49,388 bases of DNA from an uncultured Clostridia bacterium. Its GTDB lineage: Bacteria; Bacillota; Clostridia; Oscillospirales; Ruminococcaceae. Positions 15,043-22,203 of the stretch are shown one piece after another. A program made the position numbers and the translations under genes. Below the pieces are notes generated by a model. It ran no database searches. It was not told the DNA's origin and was given only the letters and a program-made list of their open reading frames with translations. The stretch is taken from assembly GCA_947363605.1 (NCBI GenBank), contig CANAQK010000008.1, forward strand, positions 1 to 49,388, written 5' to 3'. Each line of letters begins with the position of its first letter. The stretch's first letter is position 1.

Positions 15043-16530
15043 ATGAGAGGAATTTTCACTCCTGTTACCAATCTTAGAAGGCAGGTATTTAAAAAGGTGG
15101 CTGAACTGGCCTTCAGCGGCGAGTTCGATCAAATAGACGAGCTTCCCTACCGTATCATCAAGGGGGAAGTCGCTTCCTATCGGGAGAGCGTGTTTAAGGA
15201 ACGCGCCATCGTTGCGGAGCGGATCCGTTTGGCTTGCGGACTGAACCTGCGTTCCGCCAGCGAGCACGCGCCGATCTCCCGGGATTTTAATAAAGCACTG
15301 ACCACCGAGCGGGTGTTCGAACTGCCTTTGGTGGATGTCATCCCGTTTGCCTGCAATGCCTGCGATACCGTCCATTATGAGGTATCCAATAATTGCCAGG
15401 GCTGTCTGGCTCATCCCTGTACCAGTGTTTGCCCGGTTAAAGCGGTTTCGCTGGTGGATGGCCGCTCGACAATCGACCCGGAAAAATGCCTCAAATGCGG
15501 CCGCTGTGCGTCGGTTTGCCCCTACAGCGCGATTATTAAGCGGGAACGTCCTTGTGCGGCAGCCTGCGGCGTAGGCGCGATTGAAAGCGACGATTTGGGC
15601 CGCGCCCGGATTGACCATGAAAAGTGCGTTTCCTGCGGCCAATGCCTGGTTAGCTGTCCCTTTGCTGCTATTGCAGACAAGTCCCAGATCATGCAGCTGA
15701 TTTTGGCGCTCAAGGGCGAAGGGAAGGTATTTGCCGAGATTGCACCGGCGTTTGTCGGGCAGTTCGGCCCTCTGGCGACCCCTTCCAAGGTGAAAGCGGC
15801 GCTGCTGGAAATCGGGTTCGATGGTGTATATGAAGTAGCACAGGGCGCCGATGACGTTTCGGTTTCGGAGGCAGAGGAGTTTTTGGAAAAAGTACCGGAG
15901 GAACTGCCCTTCCTGGCGACTTCCTGCTGCCCGGCCTGGTCTGTTTTTGCCAAGCGTACTCTAGGCGAGAAGCTGGCCGGGTGTGTTTCCTGCTCGCTGA
16001 CACCGATGGTGGCAACGGCGCGGATTATCAAAGCAGAGCATCCGGATTCTAGGGTCTGCTTTATTGGGCCTTGTGCGGCGAAAAAGCTGGAGGCATTCCG
16101 GCGGACGGTGCGCAGCGATGTAAATTATGTCATTACCTATGAAGAGCTGATGGGTATTTTTGCGGCGAAGGAGATTGATTTCTCCAAAGACTGTGAAGAG
16201 CCGATCGGCGACGCAACCGAAACCGGCCGGAATTATGCTGTGTCGGGCGGTGTTGCAGAGGCTGTGGTTTCCTGCATCAAGACGAAGCATCCGGAGCGCG
16301 AGGTTTCCATTGAGCGGGCGGAGGGCCTGGCCAACTGTAAAAAGATGCTGACACTGGCGAAGGCCGGAAAGCGCAACGGGTATCTGCTGGAAGGTATGGC
16401 CTGCGAGGGCGGATGCGTTGGCGGTGCGGGGACGCTCCAGCCGCTGGCAAAGGCGGCGGCGGCTGTGCGGAAATTTGCATCGGAGGCTTCCCGGAAAAAC
16501 AAACTGGTTGACGAAGGGCAGCCGGAATAA
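15043..16530 (+). CDS. [FeFe] hydrogenase, monomeric, group B-like
   Basis: This 495-aa enzyme would interconvert protons and hydrogen using reduced ferredoxin. The N-terminal half carries several Fe-S ligand sets: CNAC...CQGC...CTSVCP (104-130), CLKCGRCASVCP (149-160), CAAAC (171-175) and CVSCGQCLVSCP (195-206). The H-cluster domain shows all three signatures: TSCCPAW (293-299), GPCAAKK (342-348) and MACEGGCVGGAG (452-463). The TSCCPAW and GPC variants, instead of TSCCPGW and MPC, are typical of group B rather than the classic group A enzymes. ATG 15043 is the first codon of the conserved frame; AAAGGA lies 13 bp upstream, a little far. It follows the small ferredoxin-type gene and ends at the terminator 16543-16568. 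No maturases (HydE, F, G) are in the window. Confidence 0.92.
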   Translation: MRGIFTPVTNLRRQVFKKVAELAFSGEFDQIDELPYRIIKGEVASYRESVFKERAIVAERIRLACGLNLRSASEHAPISRDFNKALTTERVFELPLVDVIPFACNACDTVHYEVSNNCQGCLAHPCTSVCPVKAVSLVDGRSTIDPEKCLKCGRCASVCPYSAIIKRERPCAAACGVGAIESDDLGRARIDHEKCVSCGQCLVSCPFAAIADKSQIMQLILALKGEGKVFAEIAPAFVGQFGPLATPSKVKAALLEIGFDGVYEVAQGADDVSVSEAEEFLEKVPEELPFLATSCCPAWSVFAKRTLGEKLAGCVSCSLTPMVATARIIKAEHPDSRVCFIGPCAAKKLEAFRRTVRSDVNYVITYEELMGIFAAKEIDFSKDCEEPIGDATETGRNYAVSGGVAEAVVSCIKTKHPEREVSIERAEGLANCKKMLTLAKAGKRNGYLLEGMACEGGCVGGAGTLQPLAKAAAAVRKFASEASRKNKLVDEGQPE

Positions 16531-16542
16531 TCCAAGCAGCAG

Positions 16543-16568
16543 GGCGCGGCAGAAGCTGCGCCTTTTTT
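16543..16568 (+). terminator. Terminator of the hydrogenase operon
   Basis: GGCGCGGC/GCTGCGCC hairpin with tetraloop AGAA and a TTTTTT tail. Confidence 0.9.
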
Positions 16569-16569
16569 C

Positions 16570-16598
16570 TTGCAGAAAAAGGAAGAGCGGTGTATAAT
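16570..16598 (+). promoter_or_regulatory. Promoter of the PII-like gene
   Basis: TTGCAG (16570-16575) and TATAAT (16593-16598), 17 bp apart, directly after the hydrogenase terminator and 33 bp upstream of ATG 16631. Confidence 0.75.
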
Positions 16599-16630
16599 GG
16601 GTTCATATTCTTTTGAATGGAGGAATTGTC

Positions 16631-16981
16631 ATGCAAGTGGTATTTCTGGTATTGAATAAGGTGGAATGCCTGGAAGAACTGCTGGTCGATCTGGCGGACG
16701 CCGGGGTAAAAGGCGGGACTATCATTGAGAGTACAGGGATGGCGAAAGTGCTGGGGGATTCGGAGGATCTGCACGTATTCGGCAGGCTTCGGATGCTGTT
16801 TGACCCTGCACGGGTAGCCAGCAAAACCCTTTTCTTTGTATTGGAAGATGAACAGGTGGAAACCGTGCGCGCCGTAATCAACGGGGTTTTGGGTGGGCTG
16901 GATCAGCCGAACACCGGGATTCTGTTCGGGATGCCTGTTTCGTTTGTAGAAGGCATGGGGCATTATAGTCAACACGCTTGA
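16631..16981 (+). CDS. PII-like (GlnB superfamily) signalling protein
   Basis: This 116-aa protein has the beta-alpha-beta ferredoxin-like layout of PII-like proteins: MQVVFLVLNKVECLEELL opens the first strand and helix, GTIIESTGMAKVL the second strand, and a final strand and loop read NTGILFGMPVSFVEGM. It lacks the T-loop tyrosine motif of true GlnB, so uridylylation is unlikely. Ligand and partner are unknown. Start ATG 16631 follows GGAGGA. The last five codons, encoding YSQHA, and the TGA stop lie inside R1 copy B, which begins at 16964 exactly on a codon boundary; homologues I recall end near VEG(L/M). The position after the hydrogenase may be coincidental because it has its own promoter. 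Confidence 0.78.
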   Translation: MQVVFLVLNKVECLEELLVDLADAGVKGGTIIESTGMAKVLGDSEDLHVFGRLRMLFDPARVASKTLFFVLEDEQVETVRAVINGVLGGLDQPNTGILFGMPVSFVEGMGHYSQHA

Positions 16982-17144
16982 AAAGAAGCATTGGCTTCTT
17001 TTCAACACTGCGGCATAATGCCGCAGTGGGCCGCGAAGCGGCCATGCGGTAGTGCTTCATAGACGGCGCACCGCGCATTTTATGCGCGGACAGGCAAAGC
17101 CTGACCCTCAAAGCGGGCACCGATTTGAGGGTGTGCCGACTATA
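16964..17144 (-). repeat. R1 element, copy B (complete, 181 bp)
   Basis: This is a complete R1 copy, inverted relative to copies A, C and D. It runs from TATAGTCAACACGCTTGA to GTGTGCCGACTATA. It contains the 12-bp hairpin TTGAAAAGAAGC/GCTTCTTTTCAA, GCGGCAT/ATGCCGC, GGCCGC/GCGGCC, CCGCGCAT/ATGCGCGG, CAGGC/GCCTG and CCCTCAAA/TTTGAGGG, so nearly every base is in a stem. It provides the stop codon of the PII-like gene and fills the gap up to the antiporter gene. Confidence 0.93.
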
Positions 17145-17172
17145 GCCTGCCGGAAAGGAAAGGGTGAGAAAA

Positions 17173-18345
17173 ATGGAGATGAGTGTGCTGTGGTATCTTG
17201 CGCTGATGATTTTCGGCGGGATGCTCTTTGGGCGGCTGGCGAAATTGATCAAGCTGCCGAACGTGACCGGTTATCTGTTGGCAGGGCTTCTGCTGGGGCC
17301 TTGCGTACTGGGGCTGCTTCCTGCGGAAACCGTAGACGGGATGTCGATTATCTCAGATGTCGCGCTGGGTTTTATCGCTTTTTCGGTCGGCGGGGAATTC
17401 CGGATGACCTATATCCGGCGGGTCGGTATGACCCCAGTGACCATCGCCTGCCTGGAGGCGATCGGAGCGACCGTCTGCGTCACGCTGGCGATGCTGGCGA
17501 TCGGGCAGGACCTGGCCTTTTCACTGATGATGGGGGCGATTGCGGCGGCGACCGCACCGGCGGCGACGATTATGGTGATCCGTCAATACCAGGCCAAAGG
17601 ACCGGTCAGCGAAACCCTGCTGACGGTGGTTGCGTTGGATGACGCCGTCGCGCTGATGCTGTTTGGCCTGGCTACAGCAGTAGCACAGCAGCTGGTCAAT
17701 GGGAGCAGCGGAAATATGCTGCTGACCGTATTGAAGCCGCTTTACGAGATTGGCGGGTCCCTCCTGCTGGGCGGGTTGATCGGGCTGCTCCTAACCCTGC
17801 CCCTGCGTTTTTTCAAAAAGCAGGGAAACCGTCTGAGCCTGACGATCGGGACGGTCTTTCTGGCGGTATCCCTGGCGGGGCTGCTGGAACTTTCGGCGCT
17901 GTTGGTCTGCATGGCGCTGGGGGCGGTGTTTGTCAATGTCAGCTCGCAGGCCGGCCCGGTGATGACGATTACGGATCAGTTCACCCCGCCGGTGCTGATG
18001 CTGTTTTTTGTGCTGAGTGGAGCCCAGCTGGATATTGGGGTCCTGCCCAGCATCGGGCTGGTCGGGGTTACTTATGTGGTGATCCGGGCGGCCGGGAAGA
18101 TGCTGGGGGCATTCCTGGGGGCGAAGTGGATGAAGGCCCCGCCCAATGTAGCCAAATACCTGGGGCCGTCGCTGCTCCCGCAGGCCGGCGTTGCGATCGG
18201 GCTTTCCCTGCTGGCAACGGAGGTAGTGCCGGAATATGGCGCGGTTATCCGGGCGGTAGTGCTCTGCGGTACGTTGATTTATGAGATTATCGGCCCAGTT
18301 GTGACCAAGATCTCCCTCCAGAAAGCAGGGGAGATCCAGGGATGA
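17173..18345 (+). CDS. Cation:proton antiporter (CPA2/Kef-type membrane domain)
   Basis: This 390-aa integral membrane protein has about 12 hydrophobic segments over its whole length. It starts with LAKLIKLPNVTGYLLAGLLL, the typical CPA2 family opening, and contains the region TVVALDDAVALMLFG with the conserved acidic pair of the ion-binding site. It would exchange Na+ or K+ for protons across the cytoplasmic membrane. There is no C-terminal TrkA-N/RCK domain, so it is the short form. The start is either ATG 17173 or GTG 17164; AAAGGAAAGGG precedes both, and ATG is preferred. rsmE follows after 27 bp, so the two may be co-transcribed. No promoter was recognised inside the R1 copy upstream. 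Confidence 0.88.
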   Translation: MEMSVLWYLALMIFGGMLFGRLAKLIKLPNVTGYLLAGLLLGPCVLGLLPAETVDGMSIISDVALGFIAFSVGGEFRMTYIRRVGMTPVTIACLEAIGATVCVTLAMLAIGQDLAFSLMMGAIAAATAPAATIMVIRQYQAKGPVSETLLTVVALDDAVALMLFGLATAVAQQLVNGSSGNMLLTVLKPLYEIGGSLLLGGLIGLLLTLPLRFFKKQGNRLSLTIGTVFLAVSLAGLLELSALLVCMALGAVFVNVSSQAGPVMTITDQFTPPVLMLFFVLSGAQLDIGVLPSIGLVGVTYVVIRAAGKMLGAFLGAKWMKAPPNVAKYLGPSLLPQAGVAIGLSLLATEVVPEYGAVIRAVVLCGTLIYEIIGPVVTKISLQKAGEIQG

Positions 18346-18372
18346 CAGCGGCCCAAAAGACAGGAGGATATC

Positions 18373-19098
18373 ATGCCGCGATTTTTCTGCGACCCTGTTC
18401 AGGGGGAAACCGCCCGGATTCTGGGGGAAGACGCCCGCCATCTCAGCCGGGTGTTCCGGCTGAGAGTGGGGGAGAGGCTGACGCTCTGTGACCTGCAGGG
18501 CTTTGACTATCAGGCGGAGGCTATTTCGGTTTGCGACGAGGAGGTTGTTTGCCGGGCTCTGTCCAAAATGCCGAATGAAACGGAACCCAGCGTAAAGATT
18601 ACCTTATATCAGGCGCTTCCCAAAGGGGATAAGATGGAATGGATCCTGCAAAAAGCGGTAGAACTGGGGGTCAGCCGGGTTGTACCGGTGGAAACCCGGT
18701 TTTGCGTGGCGAAGGCCGACCCCAAAAATTTTGAAAAAAAACGGGAACGATACCGGAAAATTGTGAAAGAAGCGGCTAAACAATCCGGCCGGGGAATGAT
18801 TCCGGAGGTTTCGGGAATCCTGAAATTTGAAGAGGCACTGCATGAAATGCAGGCGTCTGAAGGGGCACGGATCCTGTTTTATGAAAAAGGCGGACGCCGT
18901 GTATCCGAATTAGTCCGCCCGGAGGAACGGGCCGTTTCGATTTTAATCGGGAGCGAGGGCGGTTTCAGTGAAGAAGAGGCGCGGGCCTGCGCAGATGCGG
19001 GGATAGCCCTCGGCAGTCTGGGCAGGCGGATTCTGCGGTGTGAAACGGCGCCCTTGGCGGCGCTGACCCTGTTGCTTGCCGTCACAAATAATCTGTAA
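18373..19098 (+). CDS. rsmE: 16S rRNA (uracil1498-N3)-methyltransferase
   Basis: RsmE methylates U1498 of 16S rRNA in the decoding centre using S-adenosylmethionine. The 241-aa protein has a PUA-like N-terminal domain (MPRFFCDP, EDARHLSRVFRLRVGE) and a SPOUT domain. SPOUT features are ALPKGDKMEWILQKAVELGV, IGSEGGFSEEE (knot and SAM loop) and LGRRILRCETAPLAAL near the C-terminus. Length and motifs are standard. ATG 18373 follows AGGAGGATATC. It sits directly downstream of the antiporter gene and is followed by a promoter for the next small gene. Confidence 0.96.
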   Translation: MPRFFCDPVQGETARILGEDARHLSRVFRLRVGERLTLCDLQGFDYQAEAISVCDEEVVCRALSKMPNETEPSVKITLYQALPKGDKMEWILQKAVELGVSRVVPVETRFCVAKADPKNFEKKRERYRKIVKEAAKQSGRGMIPEVSGILKFEEALHEMQASEGARILFYEKGGRRVSELVRPEERAVSILIGSEGGFSEEEARACADAGIALGSLGRRILRCETAPLAALTLLLAVTNNL

Positions 19099-19116
19099 AA
19101 CCGTCATAAAAAATAC

Positions 19117-19145
19117 TTGCGAAACCCATAGAATGCGTTTATAAT
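19117..19145 (+). promoter_or_regulatory. Promoter of the small acidic membrane-protein gene
   Basis: TTGCGA (19117-19122) and TATAAT (19140-19145) with 17-bp spacing, 35 bp upstream of ATG 19181. Confidence 0.7.
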
Positions 19146-19180
19146 GAGAATAAGTTATTAACAGAAAGGAGATTCACAGC

Positions 19181-19495
19181 ATGAGCATCAACCCGAAAAA
19201 AAAGACGGTCATTGGAATCATTGCGGTAGCAGCGGCTATTATTGGCGCGATTGCGGCGGTGGTAACATTTTTAAAGAGAAAATCCAAAGCGCTTTGCGGA
19301 TGTTCCGATCTTGACGGAAATGTCTATGATGAAGACGAAGACGATTATATGGAGGATTATCATTACATTTCGGAAAACGAAGAAGCGCCCGGCGCGGCAG
19401 AAACTGAGGAGGCGGTTTCTTCGGAGGAAACCCCGGAAGAGTCTGCTGATTCAGGTGCTGATTGGGAAAAAAATTCCGAATCTGAAGAGGAATAA
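19181..19495 (+). CDS. Small membrane protein with long acidic tail, unrecognised
   Basis: This 104-aa protein is not recognised. A lysine-rich start (MSINPKKKT) is followed by one transmembrane helix (about 10-30: VIGIIAVAAAIIGAIAAVV) and a short basic stop KRKSK. A very acidic, low-complexity tail (about 45-104, mostly Glu, Asp and Ser) follows, with CGC near residue 40. Charge distribution suggests the N-terminus is inside and may favour a short anchor with a cytoplasmic or external acidic arm; orientation is not certain. It has its own promoter and terminator (19503-19538) and a good AGAAAGGAG site, so it is expressed as a single gene. No partner is evident. Confidence 0.75.
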   Translation: MSINPKKKTVIGIIAVAAAIIGAIAAVVTFLKRKSKALCGCSDLDGNVYDEDEDDYMEDYHYISENEEAPGAAETEEAVSSEETPEESADSGADWEKNSESEEE

Positions 19496-19502
19496 TCGGA
19501 GC

Positions 19503-19538
19503 GGCAGGAAAGGTTCTTTCTTTCCTGCCACTTTTTTT
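19503..19538 (+). terminator. Terminator of the small acidic membrane-protein gene
   Basis: GGCAGGAAAG/CTTTCCTGCC perfect 10-bp stem followed by TTTTTTT. Confidence 0.93.
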
Positions 19539-19548
19539 GGAAAAAGGC

Positions 19549-19577
19549 TTGACTTTTTCTAAAAGAAGTGGTATGCT
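19549..19577 (+). promoter_or_regulatory. Promoter of tRNA-fMet
   Basis: TTGACT (19549-19554) and TATGCT (19572-19577) with a 17-bp spacer, 25 bp upstream of the tRNA. Confidence 0.75.
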
Positions 19578-19602
19578 TAATAAGCACTAAAAAACAGCAT
19601 AT

Positions 19603-19678
<76 letters not shown>

Positions 19679-19685
19679 TCAGATT

Positions 19686-19718
19686 GAATCCGAATGCAAT
19701 TTGCGTTCGGGTTCTTTT
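19686..19718 (+). terminator. Terminator of tRNA-fMet
   Basis: GAATCCGAA/TTCGGGTTC stem (one G-T wobble) followed by TTTTT, just after the tRNA. Confidence 0.8.
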
Positions 19719-19751
19719 TCTAATTCTAGTATGGAGGATGGAGGTATTTTG

Positions 19752-20513
19752 ATGGCGAGTCTTTACGATTTCCCGGATATTTACGACGAACGGTTTTCAG
19801 AGAAAGCGAATACGGTTTACCGGGAGCATTATCAGAAAATGTTTTCCGGCTGTGAAATCACTGATATTTTAGACTGCAGCTTTGGCACAGGGGATCTGAC
19901 CTTCGAGCTCTGCGAGCTGGGATATCAGGTGTCCGGTTCCGATTTGAGCCGGACGATGCTGGCCAAGGCGGAGCAAAAAGCAGAGCAGAAAGGCTTCCCG
20001 GTGGATTTGACCTGCTGTGATTTTAGGGAATTGTCCCAGCATTTTTGCCGGGATTTCAGCTGCGTGATGAGCACCGGAAACGCACTGGCCCATGTGGACA
20101 ACCTAGGAGTTGAACAAACCCTGCGCGAGATGGATCGCTTGGTCCGGCCGGGCGGGTACCTGTATCTGGACTCCCGGAACTGGGACAAGGTGCTGAAAAA
20201 CCGGGACCGGTTTTTGTATTATCCCCCGTTTATCCGCGAGGATGGGGTACGGGTCAATTGCGTGCAGGTGTGGGATTATCATCCGGACGGCGCCATGACC
20301 GCCAATATCCTGAACGCCTACGAGTCGGAAGGGAAAATTATCCGGCAGGAAGTCTATGAAGAACATTGGATGCCCTTTTCTATAGAACTGGTCCGGTCGA
20401 CGCTGAAGGAGCTGGGTTATCGGGATATCACGATCAAGCCGCTGCCCTATTTCCAGGATCTGGATTTTGAAGAAATCGGATGGTATTGCCTGCGGGCCAG
20501 GAAACCGATTTAA
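19752..20513 (+). CDS. Class I SAM-dependent methyltransferase
   Basis: This 253-aa cytoplasmic protein has the Rossmann-type methyltransferase fold. Motif I is LDCSFGTGDLTFEL (about 39-52), motif II SGSDLSRTMLAKAEQKA, and the post-motif loop reads MSTGNALAHV followed by RPGGYLYLDSRN. The C-terminal part (about 160-250) is a beta-rich extension ending WYCLRARKP. It looks like the small-molecule or unassigned methyltransferases of the type-11/25 group; the substrate cannot be named. ATG 19752 follows GGAGGTATTTTG; upstream in-frame codons run back into the tRNA terminator. It is likely monocistronic. Confidence 0.85.
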   Translation: MASLYDFPDIYDERFSEKANTVYREHYQKMFSGCEITDILDCSFGTGDLTFELCELGYQVSGSDLSRTMLAKAEQKAEQKGFPVDLTCCDFRELSQHFCRDFSCVMSTGNALAHVDNLGVEQTLREMDRLVRPGGYLYLDSRNWDKVLKNRDRFLYYPPFIREDGVRVNCVQVWDYHPDGAMTANILNAYESEGKIIRQEVYEEHWMPFSIELVRSTLKELGYRDITIKPLPYFQDLDFEEIGWYCLRARKPI

Positions 20514-20539
20514 TACAGCTTGTTTAATAGAGTCATTCT

Positions 20540-20573
20540 GGGTCTGGACACTGATTGTGTCCCAGACCCTTTG
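20540..20573 (+). terminator. Probable terminator after the methyltransferase gene
   Basis: GGGTCTGG and CCAGACCC enclose a further ACAC/GTGT pair; the tail TTTGTT is weak. The hairpin is strong, the T-tract poor. Confidence 0.6.
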
Positions 20574-20650
20574 TTATGCGGGAATGAGCGGGAAAACCCC
20601 TGTCGGCCCGGTAAAAGCGCATAATCTGCTGGATTCACGGTCATCCTAAC

Positions 20651-20708
20651 CTTATACGAATTCTCAATAAAACGATTTTAATCTTTTTATCAAGAAACAG
20701 TATTATAG
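20651..20708. repeat. R3 palindromic element, copy 2 (short form)
   Basis: CTTATACGAATTCTCAATAA on the left and CAAGAAACAGTATTATAG on the right flank the core CGATTTTAATCTTTTTAT. It equals the two ends of R3 copy 1 in reverse orientation without the GC-rich centre. It stops at the ribosome binding site of the FAD oxidoreductase gene. Confidence 0.75.
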
Positions 20709-20718
20709 AGGTGATAGG

Positions 20719-22023
20719 ATGGATTCAATCTGGACGCAATCGTCAAAACTGCCCCGGTTCGCCCCGCTGGAAGGGGATCTGCGTACGGATGTCGCTATTA
20801 TTGGCGGTGGTATAGCTGGGATTTTATGCGCCTATCAGCTGGCACAGGTTGGTGTGGATTCTGTCCTGGTAGAGGCCGGCTGTATTGGCGGGGGGATTAC
20901 CAAAAACACAACGGCGAAAATTACCTCCCAGCACGGCCTGATTTATGATAAGCTGATCCGGCAGTTTGGCCTGGAAACGGCGCGGCTTTATTTGCAGGCC
21001 AATCAGGAGGCATTAGCCCGGTATCAGGAGCTTTGCCGGGAGATCGACTGCGATTTTCAGGAAAGGGATGCTTTCGTCTATTCGTTGGATGACCGGCGGA
21101 AGATAGAAACGGAACTGGCGGCATTGGAACGATTGGGATTTGCAGCGTCTTTCGAATCAGAGCTGCCGCTGCCTTTCCCTGTGGCAGGTTCGGTGCGCTT
21201 CCCAAAGCAGGCGCAGTTCCATCCCCTGCGGTTTCTGGGAGCGATTGCTCAGGGCCTGCGGATCTTTGAACATACCAAGGTACGAGAGCTGATGCCCGGA
21301 AAGATCGTTGCTACAGGCGGGACAGTCACTGCAAATCAAATCATTATTGCCACCCATTTCCCAATCCTGAATAAGCATGGCGGCTATTTCCTGAAACTGT
21401 ATCAGCAGCGTTCGTATGTGCTGGCTTTGGAGGGTGCGCCCGAGGTAAACGGAATGTATTTGGATGAGCGTACCTCGGGCTTGTCTTTCCGCAATTCTGG
21501 CCGTTTTCTGCTGCTGGGAGGCGGGAGCCACCGTACCGGGAAACCTGGGGGATGGAAGGGGCTGGAATCCTTTGCAGGACAATTCTACCCTCAAGCGCGG
21601 ACCGTTGCCCGCTGGGCGACTCAGGACTGTATCAGCCTGGATGGTATGCCTTATATTGGCGCCTATGCGAAAAATACACCCGGCCTTTGGGTGGCAGCGG
21701 GATTCAACAAATGGGGGATGACTTCTTCGATGGTTGCCGCGCGGCTGCTGACAGACCTGGTACAGGGCAAAAGGAATCCCTATGCTTCGGTGTTCCGGCC
21801 CTCCCGACGGGTTCTCCGGCTGCAGCTGGCAGTCAACGGGTGGGAAGCTGTCTTGAACCTGCTGACCCCTACTGCGCCCCGCTGCCCGCATATGGGATGC
21901 GCGCTGAAATATAATGCGGCAGAGCATAGCTGGGACTGCCCCTGCCATGGCTCCCGGTTCGGGGAAAATGGGGAACTGATCGATAATCCCGCTACGGATG
22001 ATCTCAAAAAGAAAAACGGATGA
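20719..22023 (+). CDS. FAD-dependent oxidoreductase with C-terminal Rieske [2Fe-2S] domain
   Basis: This 434-aa protein joins a DadA/GlpD-like FAD domain to a Rieske iron-sulfur domain. The dinucleotide-binding motif is VAIIGGGIAGILCAYQLA (about 26-43), with the substrate-side sheets in the middle and the second FAD contact near GLWVAAGFNKWGMTSSM (about 322-338). The Rieske ligands are CPHMGC (about 393-398) and CPCHGS, with 15 residues between the first His and the next Cys, which is normal. Such fusions are common in Firmicutes, but their substrates are mostly unassigned. ATG 20719 follows GAGGTGATAGG. It is monocistronic with a terminator at 22052-22086. Confidence 0.9.
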   Translation: MDSIWTQSSKLPRFAPLEGDLRTDVAIIGGGIAGILCAYQLAQVGVDSVLVEAGCIGGGITKNTTAKITSQHGLIYDKLIRQFGLETARLYLQANQEALARYQELCREIDCDFQERDAFVYSLDDRRKIETELAALERLGFAASFESELPLPFPVAGSVRFPKQAQFHPLRFLGAIAQGLRIFEHTKVRELMPGKIVATGGTVTANQIIIATHFPILNKHGGYFLKLYQQRSYVLALEGAPEVNGMYLDERTSGLSFRNSGRFLLLGGGSHRTGKPGGWKGLESFAGQFYPQARTVARWATQDCISLDGMPYIGAYAKNTPGLWVAAGFNKWGMTSSMVAARLLTDLVQGKRNPYASVFRPSRRVLRLQLAVNGWEAVLNLLTPTAPRCPHMGCALKYNAAEHSWDCPCHGSRFGENGELIDNPATDDLKKKNG

Positions 22024-22051
22024 AAAATTTTAGATATTTTAAAGATGGCAG

Positions 22052-22086
22052 GCGGCCGTTTCCCATTTAAGGGAGCGGCCGCTTTT
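22052..22086 (+). terminator. Terminator of the FAD/Rieske oxidoreductase gene
   Basis: GCGGCCG..TCCC and GGGA..CGGCCGC form a long stem followed by TTTT. Confidence 0.8.
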
Positions 22087-22125
22087 GACCTGTTTGGTTT
22101 TCTGAAAGAAAAAGCCCCCTTTCCC

Positions 22126-22155
22126 TTGACTTTTGTAAAGTATCTTTACTATAAT
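22126..22155 (+). promoter_or_regulatory. Promoter and putative operator of the MATE gene
   Basis: TTGACT (22126-22131) and TATAAT (22150-22155) are 18 bp apart. Most of the spacer is a perfect 6-bp inverted repeat, GTAAAGTATCTTTAC (22135-22149), an ideal place for a repressor dimer. The regulator is not encoded next to it. Confidence 0.7.
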
Positions 22156-22203
22156 GGAAACAGAGTGGGAATCTACTGAAATTTGAAAAGGAAGAGGAAG
22201 GTT

